Source: Ornithobacterium rhinotracheale (GTDB lineage: Bacteria > Bacteroidota > Bacteroidia > Flavobacteriales > Weeksellaceae). From it: a DNA stretch of 64,000 nt. Made by a program: the position numbers and the translations under genes. Shown in pieces: positions 9,521-19,455 of this stretch (position 1 is the stretch's first letter; the number at the start of each line of letters is the position of its first letter). The stretch lies in NCBI RefSeq assembly GCF_022832975.1, contig NZ_CP094846.1, positions 1,151,501 through 1,215,500 on the forward strand. Direction: 5' to 3'. The notes beneath the pieces are model-generated. The model ran no database searches. It was given only the letters and a program-made list of their open reading frames with translations, and had not been told where the DNA came from.

Positions 9521-9691
9521 ACAAGATTTTTTTTTGAAAGTAAATAAGTGTATATTTGCGGTATTGAGTTTTCAATGAAAATCAGTGAAATTCAAGGAAG
9601 CAAGTTGAGTTACTAATTCGTTACCTGATATTTTAAAAATACTTGTAATGTTTTGGTATTTAGATAGATAATGGATTACTTTATTTTTTAA

Positions 9692-10183
9692 TTTAATAAA
9701 GATGGAGGTGCAGCAGCAGAAATTATTGACCATTTTGGACAATTAGGGCTCGATGCATTGAAAAAAGCAGAAAATATAGATGATGTAGCTAAAGAATTAG
9801 TCAAAAATAAAACTGTTTATAGGGCTGTAAATGAAACCACTTATGATTTTCATAAGTTGAAAACAGATGGGATTATAGACGCTTCTCCTAAACAATATCC
9901 TACATATTTTTCATTAGATAATTATAGTAGTGCCGATATTATTAAATCTAAATTTCAATTACCCAAGAGACCAACTTGGGTAGCAGAGTTTGATGGAAAT
10001 CAAGTTATAGGTGACGTTAGATTTCCTAAAGGAAAATACCTTACATCCGAATATAAAGAGGTTTTATGTAAAAGCTATCCTAAATTAGGAGAGGGCGGAG
10101 GCTCTCAATTCATAACCAATAGCCCTATAAAGATAAAAAGGTTAGTGAATCTTAAAACAGGGGAAATTATTAATTTTAAATAA
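9692..10183 (+). pseudogene. C-terminal remnant of a polymorphic toxin
   Basis: The open frame runs from just after a stop codon at 9689 with no ATG start; it begins mid-protein with NKDGGAAAEIIDHFGQ, so the 5' part of a larger toxin is missing. The C-terminal domain (about 110 residues) has a VYRAVNETTYDF motif, then YFSLDNYSS, and ends GGGSQFITNSPIKIKRLVNL. The R...S pattern vaguely recalls ADP-ribosyltransferase-like toxin domains, but I would not assign an activity. It is directly followed by a small immunity-like gene, and a second, shorter copy of the same C-terminus occurs at 10482-10718. This tandem arrangement is typical of orphan toxin/immunity modules of Rhs/CDI-type systems. Confidence 0.6.
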
Positions 10184-10190
10184 TGTATCT

Positions 10191-10421
10191 ATGAATAAAA
10201 GCAAAATAAAAACTGATTTTTTGAATAAGATTGAGTTGTTCTATAGAAATTTTGGAAGTGATTGGGAAATAAAAGATTTTTCAGAAAATACGAATGTTCA
10301 GGCAATAATTAAAGACTATTTGAAAGTGCTTGAGAAAAAAGGAATTATAGAATTTATTGATGATATAAAATTTAGAATAATAGATTTACCTTCAAGACAT
10401 AAGGATTTTGACTGGGAATAA
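10191..10421 (+). CDS. Small immunity-like protein
   Basis: A 76-residue cytosolic protein, no signal peptide or membrane segment, starting 8 bp after the toxin remnant stop codon. It resembles the 73-residue protein at 10728-10949 in size and pattern: charged N-terminal helix, a Trp-containing stretch (SDWEIKDF against PKWKWKNL), and a C-terminal strand ending near IIDLP or IIQIP. Its position immediately after a toxin C-terminus suggests it is the cognate immunity protein. This is inference from arrangement; I do not recognise a named family. Confidence 0.5.
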   Translation: MNKSKIKTDFLNKIELFYRNFGSDWEIKDFSENTNVQAIIKDYLKVLEKKGIIEFIDDIKFRIIDLPSRHKDFDWE

Positions 10422-10481
10422 TGAAAAAATTGGTTTAAACTAATTGGAAATATATAAAATTTATAAAAAAATGATTATAAA

Positions 10482-10718
10482 ATGATACTTAATGCAGATT
10501 TCACAGATGCTATATGGCGTGCTGAGTTTGATGCAACACAATTGGTAGATAAAGTGTCTTTTCCTCGAGGGAAGTGGAATAATACGGAATATATTGAGGT
10601 TCTTACTAGAAGCTATCCTAATTTTGGTTCTGGAGGGGCATCACAATTCGTTACACAATCTCCTATTAAATTAAAAAGATTGGTAAATTTAAAAACAGGG
10701 GAAATTATTAATTTTTAA
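10482..10718 (+). pseudogene. Second, shorter toxin C-terminus copy
   Basis: 78 residues, clearly paralogous to the last ~70 residues of the 9692-10183 frame. Both share W-AEFD, FP-GKW/Y, EYxEVL, SYP, GG-SQF, SPIK-KRLVNL and KTGEIINF. The N-terminal half of the toxin domain is absent, so it cannot be a complete toxin; the ATG at 10482 is probably fortuitous. It is again followed, 9 bp later, by a small immunity-like gene. This looks like a displaced orphan cassette left after C-terminal replacement in a polymorphic toxin gene. Confidence 0.6.
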
Positions 10719-10727
10719 ATAAACATT

Positions 10728-10949
10728 ATGAAGGTAAAAAAACTCATAAAGATTCTTATTGATAATATAAGACATGATTTTGGCTTTTATAATCCAAAGT
10801 GGAAATGGAAAAACCTGCCTGAACCGTTAAATAAATCTTATGATCTATTATATCCAACACTACTTAAATGGCAAGAAAATGGGTATGTTAATCTTTTTGA
10901 GGAAAATGGAGAAAAAATGATAGAAATCATACAAATACCTGAAGAATGA
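10728..10949 (+). CDS. Small immunity-like protein, paralogue of 10191-10421
   Basis: A 73-residue protein beginning MKVKKLIKILIDNI. It shares with the 10191-10421 product a Trp-rich centre (PKWKWKNL), an L..W.E.GY segment and a C-terminal EIIQIP strand, at low overall identity. It follows the second toxin C-terminus copy by 9 bp and its stop codon overlaps the start of the next gene (ATGA at 10946-10949). Immunity to the divergent toxin version is the natural guess; no named family recognised. Confidence 0.5.
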   Translation: MKVKKLIKILIDNIRHDFGFYNPKWKWKNLPEPLNKSYDLLYPTLLKWQENGYVNLFEENGEKMIEIIQIPEE

Positions 10950-11326
10950 AAAGTAATCAAGAAATATTAAATCAATTTGGTGAAAAAATAATTGACAACT
11001 GCTTAGATGGATTATTAAATCACTTTGAAAGTATTAAAAAAAAGGAAAATGTTCCTATTGTATTTAAAACAAAAAAAGAATTTTTGAATCGCCTATAAAA
11101 TGATGAATATGAATTATTTAGGAAGATATTGATTGATAGTGTTGGATTAGTTTTGTTTGAATTTTTCAACCTTTTTGAAGAAAATGAAGAATATAAAATC
11201 ATTTACGAAGAAGATGGACAACAAGTTGATTTAGTCAAAATCAGCGAAATGCTAAAAGCCGAGCCTTTGGGAGAAAACGGCTGGATAGAAAGGTTTAGCA
11301 AATATGCAGATAAAAGGGATAAATAG
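10946..11326 (+). pseudogene. Putative immunity/accessory gene broken by an in-frame stop
   Basis: The ATG at 10946 overlaps the previous stop codon. The frame reads 50 codons to a TAA at 11096-11098 and then continues in the same frame without further stops to 11326 (ending GENGWIERFSKYADKRDK). Together the two halves form a ~126-residue acidic protein, so a single nonsense change is the simplest explanation. The downstream half alone (ATG/ATT around 11129) is unlikely to be functional. Its place at the end of the toxin/immunity cluster suggests an immunity or chaperone-like role, unproven. Confidence 0.5.
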
Positions 11327-11404
11327 CAAAAGCCAATCCATTAAAACAAATGGATATTTGATGGGCAGAAAGCCCCGACAGTTTTTTTGCTAAAAAATAA
11401 GGCG

Positions 11405-11412
11405 TAACTTTG
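11405..11412 (+). promoter_or_regulatory. Possible -7 box of ndh promoter
   Basis: TAACTTTG fits the Bacteroidetes TAnnTTTG consensus and lies 19 bp upstream of the ATG. A TTG at 11387-11389 is closer (15 nt) than the usual 19-20 nt, so the -33 part is weak. Confidence 0.4.
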
Positions 11413-11431
11413 TAGCCATAAAACGAAGTTT

Positions 11432-12757
11432 ATGAATATTCCTGATTTAAGTGTCAAGCGTGTCGTGGTGATTGGTGCTGGTTTTGCAGGGCTCAATCTT
11501 GCCAAAAAACTCAACAAGCAAAACCTGCAAGTCGTGCTAATTGACAAAAATAATTATCACACTTTTCAGCCATTATTATATCAAGTGGCAACTGCGGGGC
11601 TAGAGGCAGATTCTATTGCGCACGCGGTGAGAACTTTATTCAAAAAAGAGAAAAACTTTCATTTTAGAATTGCACAAATCAGCCGTATTGATACCGGAAA
11701 CAAGAAAATTCATTCCGATATTGGGGATTTAAGCTATGATTATTTAGTCATTGCCACGGGCTCTAAGACCAATTATTATGGTAATAAAAATGTAGAAACA
11801 TATGCCATGCCCATGAAATCAATCCCGCAAGCATTGGATTTGCGTCATTTGGTATTGCAGAATTTCGAAGCCGCTTTGTTGACAGATGATTTAAACGAGC
11901 GCGAACGATTGATGAATTTCGTTATCGTGGGCGGTGGGCCAACGGGTGTGGAATTGGCAGGTGCTTTTTCTGAATTAAAGAATCATGTTTTGCCCAATGA
12001 TTATCCAGATTTAGATATCCGAAGAATGAATGTGCATTTAATTCAGGCCGCAGATCGCCTTTTGCCAGGGTTTTCGGACAAAGCTTCGAGCAAAGTAGCC
12101 GAATACTTGCGCAAGATGGATGTGCATGTTTGGCTCAATACCATAGTGCAAGATTACGATGGAAAAGTAGCCAAAACCAATCTCAGAAATTTTGAAACCT
12201 CAACCTTGATTTGGGCAGCAGGAGTGCAAGGTAGCACTATCGACGGCATGCCAGAAGAATCTGTGGAGCGCGGACGATACAAAGTAGATTTATTTAATAA
12301 AGTATTGGGAACCCAGGACATTTATGCCATTGGAGACATCGCTTGTATGCAGTCCGAGGACTATCCGCATGGGCACCCGATGGTGGCACAACCTGCCATT
12401 CAGCAAGGAAAGCTTTTGGCTCGCAACCTCAACGCCTTGAGCGTAGGCAAAGAAATGAAAGCCTTTAAGTATAACGATAAAGGATCCATGGCTACCATTG
12501 GGCGAAATAAAGCTGTGGCAGACATCGGAAAATTCAAATTTACTGGATTTTTTGCATGGATGATTTGGATGTTTGTGCATTTAATTTCGCTTGTGGGCTT
12601 TAGAAATAAAGTAGTAGCACTCGTAAACTGGGTGATTCAATATTTTCAATACAACAAGGGGGTGCGCCTCATTATTCGTCCATATCGCCGTAAAGTAAAG
12701 GAAATCAGCGAGGCAGAGAATATAGAGCAGGTTTTAGAAGAAGATAACGCAATTTAA
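11432..12757 (+). CDS. ndh: Type II NADH dehydrogenase (NAD(P)/FAD-dependent oxidoreductase)
   Basis: A 441-residue flavoprotein. The FAD-binding motif VVIGAGFAGLNLAKKL is at residues ~11-26, the NH-TFQPLLYQVATAGL segment typical of NDH-2 at ~42-60, and the NADH-binding motif VGGGPTGVELAG at ~168-180. The second FAD motif IYAIGDIA is near 292-299. A C-terminal hydrophobic segment FTGFFAWMIWMFVHLISLVG (~371-390) could anchor the protein to the inner membrane. It would transfer electrons from NADH to menaquinone without proton pumping. It is monocistronic, with a good -7 box just upstream. Related carotenoid or sulfide oxidoreductases are less likely given the PLLYQVATAGL signature. Confidence 0.88.
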   Translation: MNIPDLSVKRVVVIGAGFAGLNLAKKLNKQNLQVVLIDKNNYHTFQPLLYQVATAGLEADSIAHAVRTLFKKEKNFHFRIAQISRIDTGNKKIHSDIGDLSYDYLVIATGSKTNYYGNKNVETYAMPMKSIPQALDLRHLVLQNFEAALLTDDLNERERLMNFVIVGGGPTGVELAGAFSELKNHVLPNDYPDLDIRRMNVHLIQAADRLLPGFSDKASSKVAEYLRKMDVHVWLNTIVQDYDGKVAKTNLRNFETSTLIWAAGVQGSTIDGMPEESVERGRYKVDLFNKVLGTQDIYAIGDIACMQSEDYPHGHPMVAQPAIQQGKLLARNLNALSVGKEMKAFKYNDKGSMATIGRNKAVADIGKFKFTGFFAWMIWMFVHLISLVGFRNKVVALVNWVIQYFQYNKGVRLIIRPYRRKVKEISEAENIEQVLEEDNAI

Positions 12758-12803
12758 AAAATGGCTTAATTTAAAATTTCTCAATAAAAAAATGTTAAAA
12801 TAT

Positions 12804-12834
12804 TTGTTGAGAATTTTGCTTTGTTATAAATTTG
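12804..12834 (+). promoter_or_regulatory. Promoter of lipoprotein gene 12880
   Basis: TTG at 12804-12806, 20 nt spacer, then TAAATTTG at 12827-12834, a near-perfect Bacteroidetes sigma-A promoter. The expected start of transcription is near 12841, giving a ~40-nt AT-rich leader. Strength fits the apparently high-expression codon use of the gene. Confidence 0.7.
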
Positions 12835-12879
12835 CACACTCATAAGTAAACAAACTAAATATTAAAATTAAATAGTAAA

Positions 12880-13311
12880 ATGAAAAAAGTATTATTACCA
12901 TTAGTTGCTGTTGTAGCATTCACTTTCACTTCATGCGAAAAGAAAAACAACGAAGCAACTCCAGTTGCAACTGAAGTAGAAAACGTACAAGGAGAAAACG
13001 TTGCAGATGCACAAGAAGATGTTAACTCTGAAGTAGCTGAAGCTCAAAAAGCATTGAACGACGCTCAACAAGCTTTAGAAGAAGCTAAAGCTAAAGGTGA
13101 CGATGCAGCTACTAAAGTTGCAGAAGAAAAAGTTGCTGAATTGCAAGAAAAATTAAACGAGATCCAAGCTAAAGCTGCTGAAACTTTACAAACTGTAAAC
13201 GGTGCTGCTGACAACGCTGGTCAAGTTTTAGATAACGTTAAAGATCAAGTAGAAGAAAAAACTGATGCAGTGAAAGATGCTGCTGAGAAAGTAGAAGACG
13301 CTGTAAAATAA
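12880..13311 (+). CDS. Ala/Glu-rich coiled-coil lipoprotein
   Basis: A 143-residue protein with a lipoprotein signal (MKKVLLPLVAVVAFTFTSCE; lipobox TSC, acylated Cys near residue 19). The mature part is almost wholly helical: EAQKALNDAQQALEEAKAKG repeats followed by NAGQVLDNVKDQVEEKTDAV, resembling apolipoprotein/LEA-like amphipathic coiled coils. Codon use is strongly biased towards a small set (GCT, GAA, AAA, GTA), suggesting high expression. It has its own strong promoter and a terminator at 13335-13365. Probably an abundant envelope lipoprotein; specific function unknown. Confidence 0.75.
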   Translation: MKKVLLPLVAVVAFTFTSCEKKNNEATPVATEVENVQGENVADAQEDVNSEVAEAQKALNDAQQALEEAKAKGDDAATKVAEEKVAELQEKLNEIQAKAAETLQTVNGAADNAGQVLDNVKDQVEEKTDAVKDAAEKVEDAVK

Positions 13312-13334
13312 TTCAGTTTTTTTGAATAAAAATT

Positions 13335-13365
13335 AAAGCCATTTGCCCAGCAAGTGGCTTTTTTT
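13335..13365 (+). terminator. Rho-independent terminator after lipoprotein gene
   Basis: 12-bp stem aaagccatttgc / gcaagtggcttt with one G-T pair, followed by T7. Confidence 0.8.
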
Positions 13366-13416
13366 ATGCCTAAATCGTTCCGAAAAACGCATAAATTTTA
13401 TATTTTTACGCCTTAA

Positions 13417-15410
<1,994 letters not shown>

Positions 15411-15411
<1 letters not shown>

Positions 15412-16515
15412 TGGAGATAAAAATATTTAGCAAAATAGAGGAGGTGCCTCCCGAATGGGGTGAGTTGGCTAATGATGTTTTTTTGAGTGCTAAATACTTG
15501 AGAGCTAAGGAGAAAAGTATGCCTGAGAATTACCAAACATTCTATGTCGTTTTGTGGGATGAAGGTAAAATTCAGGCAAAATCCGTTTGTCAAGTGTTAA
15601 GTTTTGATCTTTCGCAAGTGAGCGAAAAAAAATGGATTTCCAAAAGTTTTATGCAAAAAATTAAATTCACGGCATTTAGTTTTGGGAATATGATGCTCAC
15701 GGGAAGTCATGCAGCGGTGTTTGCCAACACAGTGGCGGAGCATTATTTTTACAAGCATCTGGATCAAATTGCTGATTTAATAGAAAAACATGCAGGAATT
15801 AAGCGAAATATCACTTTAATCAAAGATTTTAATCTTCAAGAAAAAAAAGCAAATTCAGGCATTTTTGCCTCAGTTTTCAAGTATTAAAGTTCAGCCCAAT
15901 ATGGTGATGAGTTTTCGCAAAAATTGGAGAGAATTTTCGGACTATCTGCAAGCGATGCGCACCAAATATCGCACTCGAGCCAAGCGTGCGTTTAAGAAAT
16001 CCAATGATTTACAATTTTGCACGCTCACGCTCAACGAAATTGAGCAGTATAAAAATGAGATTTACAAGCAATATCAGTGCGTTTTTGAAAATGCTGAGGT
16101 AAAATCCTATGTCTTGCCACCAAATTATTTTTACACGCTTAAAAAAGAGCTAAAAGACGATTTTGAGCTTATTGCAGGTTTTCTAGATAAGAAGCTAGTA
16201 TGTTTTTACACTTTAATTAAAAACAGAAATGAGCTAGAATCTGGATTTTTGGGTTATGATGCTCGGTATTTGCAATCGCATGCTTTGTATCTGCGCATGT
16301 TGTATGAAATGGTTTCGGCGGGAATTGCTTCAAAATATGCCAAAATCATATTTTCTCGCACCGCTTTAGAGATTAAAAGCTCGGTTGGGGCGACGCCAGA
16401 GGAAGTTTTTGTGTTTGCCAAAGCCAAAAATCCGATTTTGAATCGTTTTTTGGATAAGATTGTGGACTTTTTCTATCAAGAGCCAGATTTTGAACCAAGA
16501 AATGTTTTCAAATAA
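15411..16515 (+). pseudogene. GNAT-like protein interrupted by a frameshift at an A8 tract
   Basis: Two frames together make one protein. Frame one starts at GTG 15411 (overlapping the ligA stop) and ends at 15887. The second begins near 15865 and ends at 16515. The run of eight A at 15841-15848 is the likely lesion: with seven A the frame reads straight through (EKKQIQAFLPQFSSIKVQPN) into the second frame. The second half has KYRTRAKRAFKKS and a YxLxMLYEMV segment resembling acyltransferases of the GNAT/FemX type, but the family is not certain. It may be a true loss of function, a sequencing error, or expressed by slippage at the A tract. Confidence 0.65.
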
Positions 16516-16581
16516 GTGTTTGGTTTACAATTAAATAAATAAAAATGTAAAAATTTTTTCAATAAAATTTGCTTGAAAAGT

Positions 16582-16611
16582 TTGGTAATTTAAAAATCCG
16601 TTTTATATTTG
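16582..16611 (+). promoter_or_regulatory. Promoter of tRNA-Gly
   Basis: TTG at 16582-16584, 19-nt spacer, TATATTTG at 16604-16611, ending 10 bp before the mature tRNA. It is a perfect match to the Bacteroidetes promoter and to the spacing of the tracrRNA promoter. Confidence 0.75.
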
Positions 16612-16621
16612 CAGTCCAATT

Positions 16622-16694
16622 GCGGGAGTAGCTCAATTGGTAGAGCTTCAGCCTTCCAAGCTGAATGTTGCGGGTTCGAGTCCCGTCTCCCGCT
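16622..16694 (+). tRNA. tRNA-Gly (anticodon UCC)
   Basis: 73 nt with a complete cloverleaf: acceptor GCGGGAG pairs with CTCCCGC, D arm with GTAGCTCAATTGGTAGAGC, anticodon loop CTTCCAA giving UCC, T arm GCGGGTTCGAGTCCCGT. CCA is not encoded. Confidence 0.97.
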
Positions 16695-16700
16695 CTACGA

Positions 16701-16732
16701 GTCTTTAAGCGTAGCTTGAAGGCTTTTTTTTT
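16701..16732 (+). terminator. Terminator after tRNA-Gly
   Basis: Stem gtctttaagc / gcttgaaggc (with G-T pairs), loop gta, then T9. Confidence 0.7.
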
Positions 16733-16772
16733 CTTTTTTCATAATTTTTTATTGATTAATTATTGCAACAAA

Positions 16773-16806
16773 AAAATCGCTGAGTTCTAAAGAATTCAGC
16801 GATTTT
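16773..16806 (-). terminator. Terminator of rpoD
   Basis: 15-bp arms aaaatcgctgagttc (16773-16787) and gaattcagcgatttt (16792-16806), one mismatch. Lies just downstream of the rpoD stop on the minus strand and ends in a T-run in that direction. Confidence 0.8.
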
Positions 16807-16827
16807 GCATTTATGCTTTTTCGAGAA

Positions 16828-17694
16828 TTATCTTGCGAGATAAGTTTTTAAAATTTTGCTTCTTGAGGTGTGTTTAAGTCTTCTAATGGCTTTTTCTTTA
16901 ATTTGTCTTACACGTTCGCGCGTTAAATCAAAAGTTTCACCGATTTCTTCCAACGTCATAGGGTGTTGTCCGTTTAAGCCAAAATACAAACGAATTAAAT
17001 CTGCCTCTCTAGGAGTAAGCGTTTGCAAGGCTCGCTCAATCTCGATGCGTAACGATTCGTTCAATAATTCGCGATCTGGGTTTGGAGATTCGCCCGAGCG
17101 GAGTACATCGTATAAGTTTGAATCTTCTCCTTCCACGAGTGGAGCGTCCATAGAGACATGGCGTCCAGAGTTTTTGATGGATTCTTTTACATCTTCCTCG
17201 GTCATGTCTAGCTGATCCGAAATCTCTTCGGCTGAAGGGGCTCGCTCGTGCTCTTGCTCAAGGGCAGCATAGGCTTTGTTGATTTTGTTGATAGAACCGA
17301 TTTTGTTCAGTGGTAATCTCACGATACGAGATTGCTCTGCCAAGGCTTGTAAGATAGATTGGCGAATCCACCATACGGCATAAGAAATGAATTTGAAACC
17401 ACGCGTCTCGTCGAATCTTTGAGCGGCTTTGATAAGTCCTAGGTTTCCTTCGTTGATCAAATCTGGGAGGCTAAGTCCTTGATTTTGGTATTGTTTTGCC
17501 ACCGAAACCACGAATCTTAAATTGGCTTTAGTTAATTTTTCTAGCGCAATTTTGTCACCAGCTTTAATCCTTTGAGCGAGTTCTACCTCTTCTTCGGCAG
17601 TAATCAAATCTACTTTCCCAATCTCTTGTAGATACTTGTCTAGCGACGCAGTTTCACGGTTGGTTACCTGTTTTGTAATCTTTAGTTGGCGCAT
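16828..17694 (-). CDS. rpoD: Primary RNA polymerase sigma factor (RpoD/SigA)
   Basis: A 288-residue sigma-70 factor lacking region 1.1, as is usual for Bacteroidetes primary sigma factors. Region 1.2 is [20 protein letters not shown] (~18-37). Region 2 is [19 protein letters not shown] through [13 protein letters not shown] (~60-115). Region 3 follows, and region 4 has the [23 protein letters not shown] near 248-268. It recognises the TTG/TAnnTTTG promoters noted elsewhere in this window. Monocistronic, with a terminator at 16773-16806. Confidence 0.96.
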   Translation of the reverse strand: MRQLKITKQVTNRETASLDKYLQEIGKVDLITAEEEVELAQRIKAGDKIALEKLTKANLRFVVSVAKQYQNQGLSLPDLINEGNLGLIKAAQRFDETRGFKFISYAVWWIRQSILQALAEQSRIVRLPLNKIGSINKINKAYAALEQEHERAPSAEEISDQLDMTEEDVKESIKNSGRHVSMDAPLVEGEDSNLYDVLRSGESPNPDRELLNESLRIEIERALQTLTPREADLIRLYFGLNGQHPMTLEEIGETFDLTRERVRQIKEKAIRRLKHTSRSKILKTYLAR

Positions 17695-18142
17695 ATGGTG
17701 TTTTTAGTTTTAGTATTTAATTTTCAATGAAATAAGCCTTCAAACTTTTAAGGTTTTGGCGAAAGCTCGGGTTTATATATACGGAAAAAATATCGGATTG
17801 TTACAATTAAAATGTTAAAATATAATTAAAAATATAAATTTGGTGTATCTTACCTTAATCAATGAAAATATGATAAATCTTAATTGAGTTTATAGCTTTT
17901 ACTTCTAAGCCTTATTTAATAATGGAAGAAAATAAAAACTTCCTTTTTTTGTATTTTTTATTTGTATTGAGTTTTTACTCAAAATATTTTTCATCACAAT
18001 TTTGTAATTTTTCATTAGATGGGAGATTTGGCAATTGGATACGATGATAATTAGAATATTGTATTTTGTTTAAGTTAATTATAGTTAAAATTAATGATTT
18101 TTGTGGTTTTTGTATTTAAATTTGTGGAAATAGACAAAGTCA
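17695..18142. other. 448-bp intergenic region without recognised gene
   Basis: Very AT-rich DNA between divergent genes. No tRNA, hairpin or open frame with coding character stands out. A TAAATTTG at 18117-18124 may serve the downstream lipoprotein gene. No clear rpoD promoter was seen on the minus strand. Confidence 0.5.
18117..18124 (+). promoter_or_regulatory. Possible -7 box for lipoprotein gene 18143
   Basis: TAAATTTG matches the consensus; the ATG follows 18 nt later, giving a very short leader. No TTG at the usual 19-20 nt distance. Confidence 0.35.
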
Positions 18143-19030
18143 ATGAAATTACGAATTATCAATATTTTGCTTGCGAGTTCTATGCTCGTTGCGTGTAAAA
18201 ATACTGCGGAAACGATTACAAATCTTAGCCCATCGGAATCGGAAGTCGTAAAAGATTCTACAGCGACAGATTCCATCTCGGGAGTTCCTGATGATGATAC
18301 AAATACTGAGTCAATGGATGAAGATTTAATCGATCCGGAAACGGGGAAAATCAAAGATTTAGATGCGTATGTGGCGAAGCTGCTATCTGCGCCTGGTGTT
18401 GAGCCTATTAAGGGGTATAGATTTAGCATTGAAGGTGATTTTGATGGAGATGGCCAAAAAGAAAAATTGACAGAGCATTATTTTTCTGGAAAAACAAACA
18501 AAGAAACCAACAAATTCTATAAGGGCTTAAAGTATTATGATTTTATAACTGTGGTGGTGAATAAAAAGCCGTATTGTTTTATGACATCGAGCAATCCTGC
18601 AATGCAATCACTTCCTGTTTCAGATAATAAGCAGCAAGCAGGATTGATGTATGTGAAAAATGAAGGAGATTTGGATGGTGATGGTGGAGATGAAGTGTCT
18701 TTCGTTGTGAATTATGCAGACTCAACATCGAACAACGAGTGGGTGATAATGACTTATAAAAACAAGCAATGGAAACGACTATATTCTTTTGAAATTAGAG
18801 AATTTGACATCCCAGAGTTACCAGGAACGGAAAGTAGCTACTCCATGTTTGGGCAAGTAGATATGAAGCCTATAAGTCAAGATTCGCTTTTTGCGTTGCA
18901 AGAAAAAGAAATGAGAAAATATAAAGGGAGAGTGACCAAAATCAAAGATCATGTAATCCGTTTGGAAGGCGTGTTGAAATTGGCAGATGAGTGCGATGTT
19001 ACTGTAGACTTAAGAAAACTTAAGAAATAG
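18143..19030 (+). CDS. Lipoprotein with Asp-rich (FG-GAP/EF-hand-like) loops
   Basis: A 295-residue lipoprotein: signal peptide with lipobox MLVAC (Cys near residue 18), an acidic Ser/Thr/Asp-rich linker (30-80), then a globular domain. Two loops with the DxDGDG pattern, EGDFDGDGQKEK (~95-105) and EGDLDGDGGDEVSF (~175-188), look like calcium-binding or VCBS/FG-GAP turns. The rest is strand-rich. It would be anchored in the outer or inner membrane facing the periplasm or surface. Specific function unknown; it stands alone with a weak hairpin downstream. Confidence 0.7.
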   Translation: MKLRIINILLASSMLVACKNTAETITNLSPSESEVVKDSTATDSISGVPDDDTNTESMDEDLIDPETGKIKDLDAYVAKLLSAPGVEPIKGYRFSIEGDFDGDGQKEKLTEHYFSGKTNKETNKFYKGLKYYDFITVVVNKKPYCFMTSSNPAMQSLPVSDNKQQAGLMYVKNEGDLDGDGGDEVSFVVNYADSTSNNEWVIMTYKNKQWKRLYSFEIREFDIPELPGTESSYSMFGQVDMKPISQDSLFALQEKEMRKYKGRVTKIKDHVIRLEGVLKLADECDVTVDLRKLKK

Positions 19031-19063
19031 CGGTAGGTAGGCGTTTTGCTTTTCTATGCTATT

Positions 19064-19130
19064 AAGCCTTTGTTTTCTCTGCTTGCAAGATAATTGGGCG
19101 CTAGGGTAGAGAATATGGCAAGGGCTTTTT
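19064..19130 (+). terminator. Possible long-loop terminator after lipoprotein gene
   Basis: AAGCCTTTG (19064-19072) pairs with CAAGGGCTT (19119-19127), with extra pairing TTCTCT/AGAGAA inside, followed by a T-rich run. The loop is long, so this is tentative. Confidence 0.4.
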
Positions 19131-19169
19131 TATTTTATTTTTTTAGGAATGTTTTGCTAAAGTGAGGGG

Positions 19170-19184
19170 GTGAGTAATCACAAG
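19170..19184 (+). repeat. Orphan partial CRISPR repeat (3' 15 nt)
   Basis: GTGAGTAATCACAAG is identical to the last 15 nt of the 47-nt CRISPR repeat and in the same orientation, 526 bp left of the first complete repeat. Such a match is very unlikely by chance. It marks an earlier left end of the array or a recombination joint. Confidence 0.8.
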
Positions 19185-19455
19185 TATTGTCGTTTTCCTT
19201 ATCAATACTTCGTCGTAAATTACTGGTATTGACAAGCAAACTCCTTTCATTTTCTTTGTCTTTTCTCGGAGCCCAAGGCTTTACGCTGCTTCCTTGCCAA
19301 CTTTGCTGGTCAAAATTTTCTTTGGCGAAAAGCAAAGCCTCGTTTGCTATTATGATTGGCAAATCATCTAAAAATTGATGCGTTCTTTGTTCTATGGCAC
19401 GCATCACCTGCTCTAAATTTCTATTCATTTGTTTAGTTTTTGTATATTTGCTCAA
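19170..19455 (-). pseudogene. Truncated phage virion-morphogenesis-like gene
   Basis: Starting at ATG 19455 (or the internal ATG of MNRNLEQVMRAIEQ at 19428). The pattern ANEALLFAKENFDQQSW, then PWAPRK, then SLLVNTSNLRRSI is that of phage virion morphogenesis (Mu gpG-like) proteins, which are usually ~140-180 residues. After ~90 residues the frame enters the orphan CRISPR repeat end and the C-terminus becomes repeat-encoded (CDYSPPH), so the gene is truncated at the repeat. No other structural phage gene lies nearby. Confidence 0.55.

Larger units (their letters stand above)
1..9540. mobile_element. Part of an integrative conjugative element (CTnDOT-like backbone), runs off the left edge
   Basis: Eight consecutive minus-strand genes match the accessory and replication backbone of Bacteroidetes conjugative transposons: N6-methylase-like protein, DUF1896, topoisomerase III, DUF4099/DUF3945 protein, HTH, toprim/ATPase protein, HTH, RteC-like. 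No integrase, mob or tra genes are inside the window, so most of the element lies to the left or has been lost. The right boundary is not marked by a recognisable att site. It lies somewhere between the RteC-like gene (starts near 9314-9362) and the toxin remnant whose open frame begins at 9692; the end given here is approximate. Confidence 0.75.

Noticed and set aside
11129-11326. 65-residue frame as an independent gene
   Set aside because: In frame with the upstream half across a single stop; better read as one broken gene.
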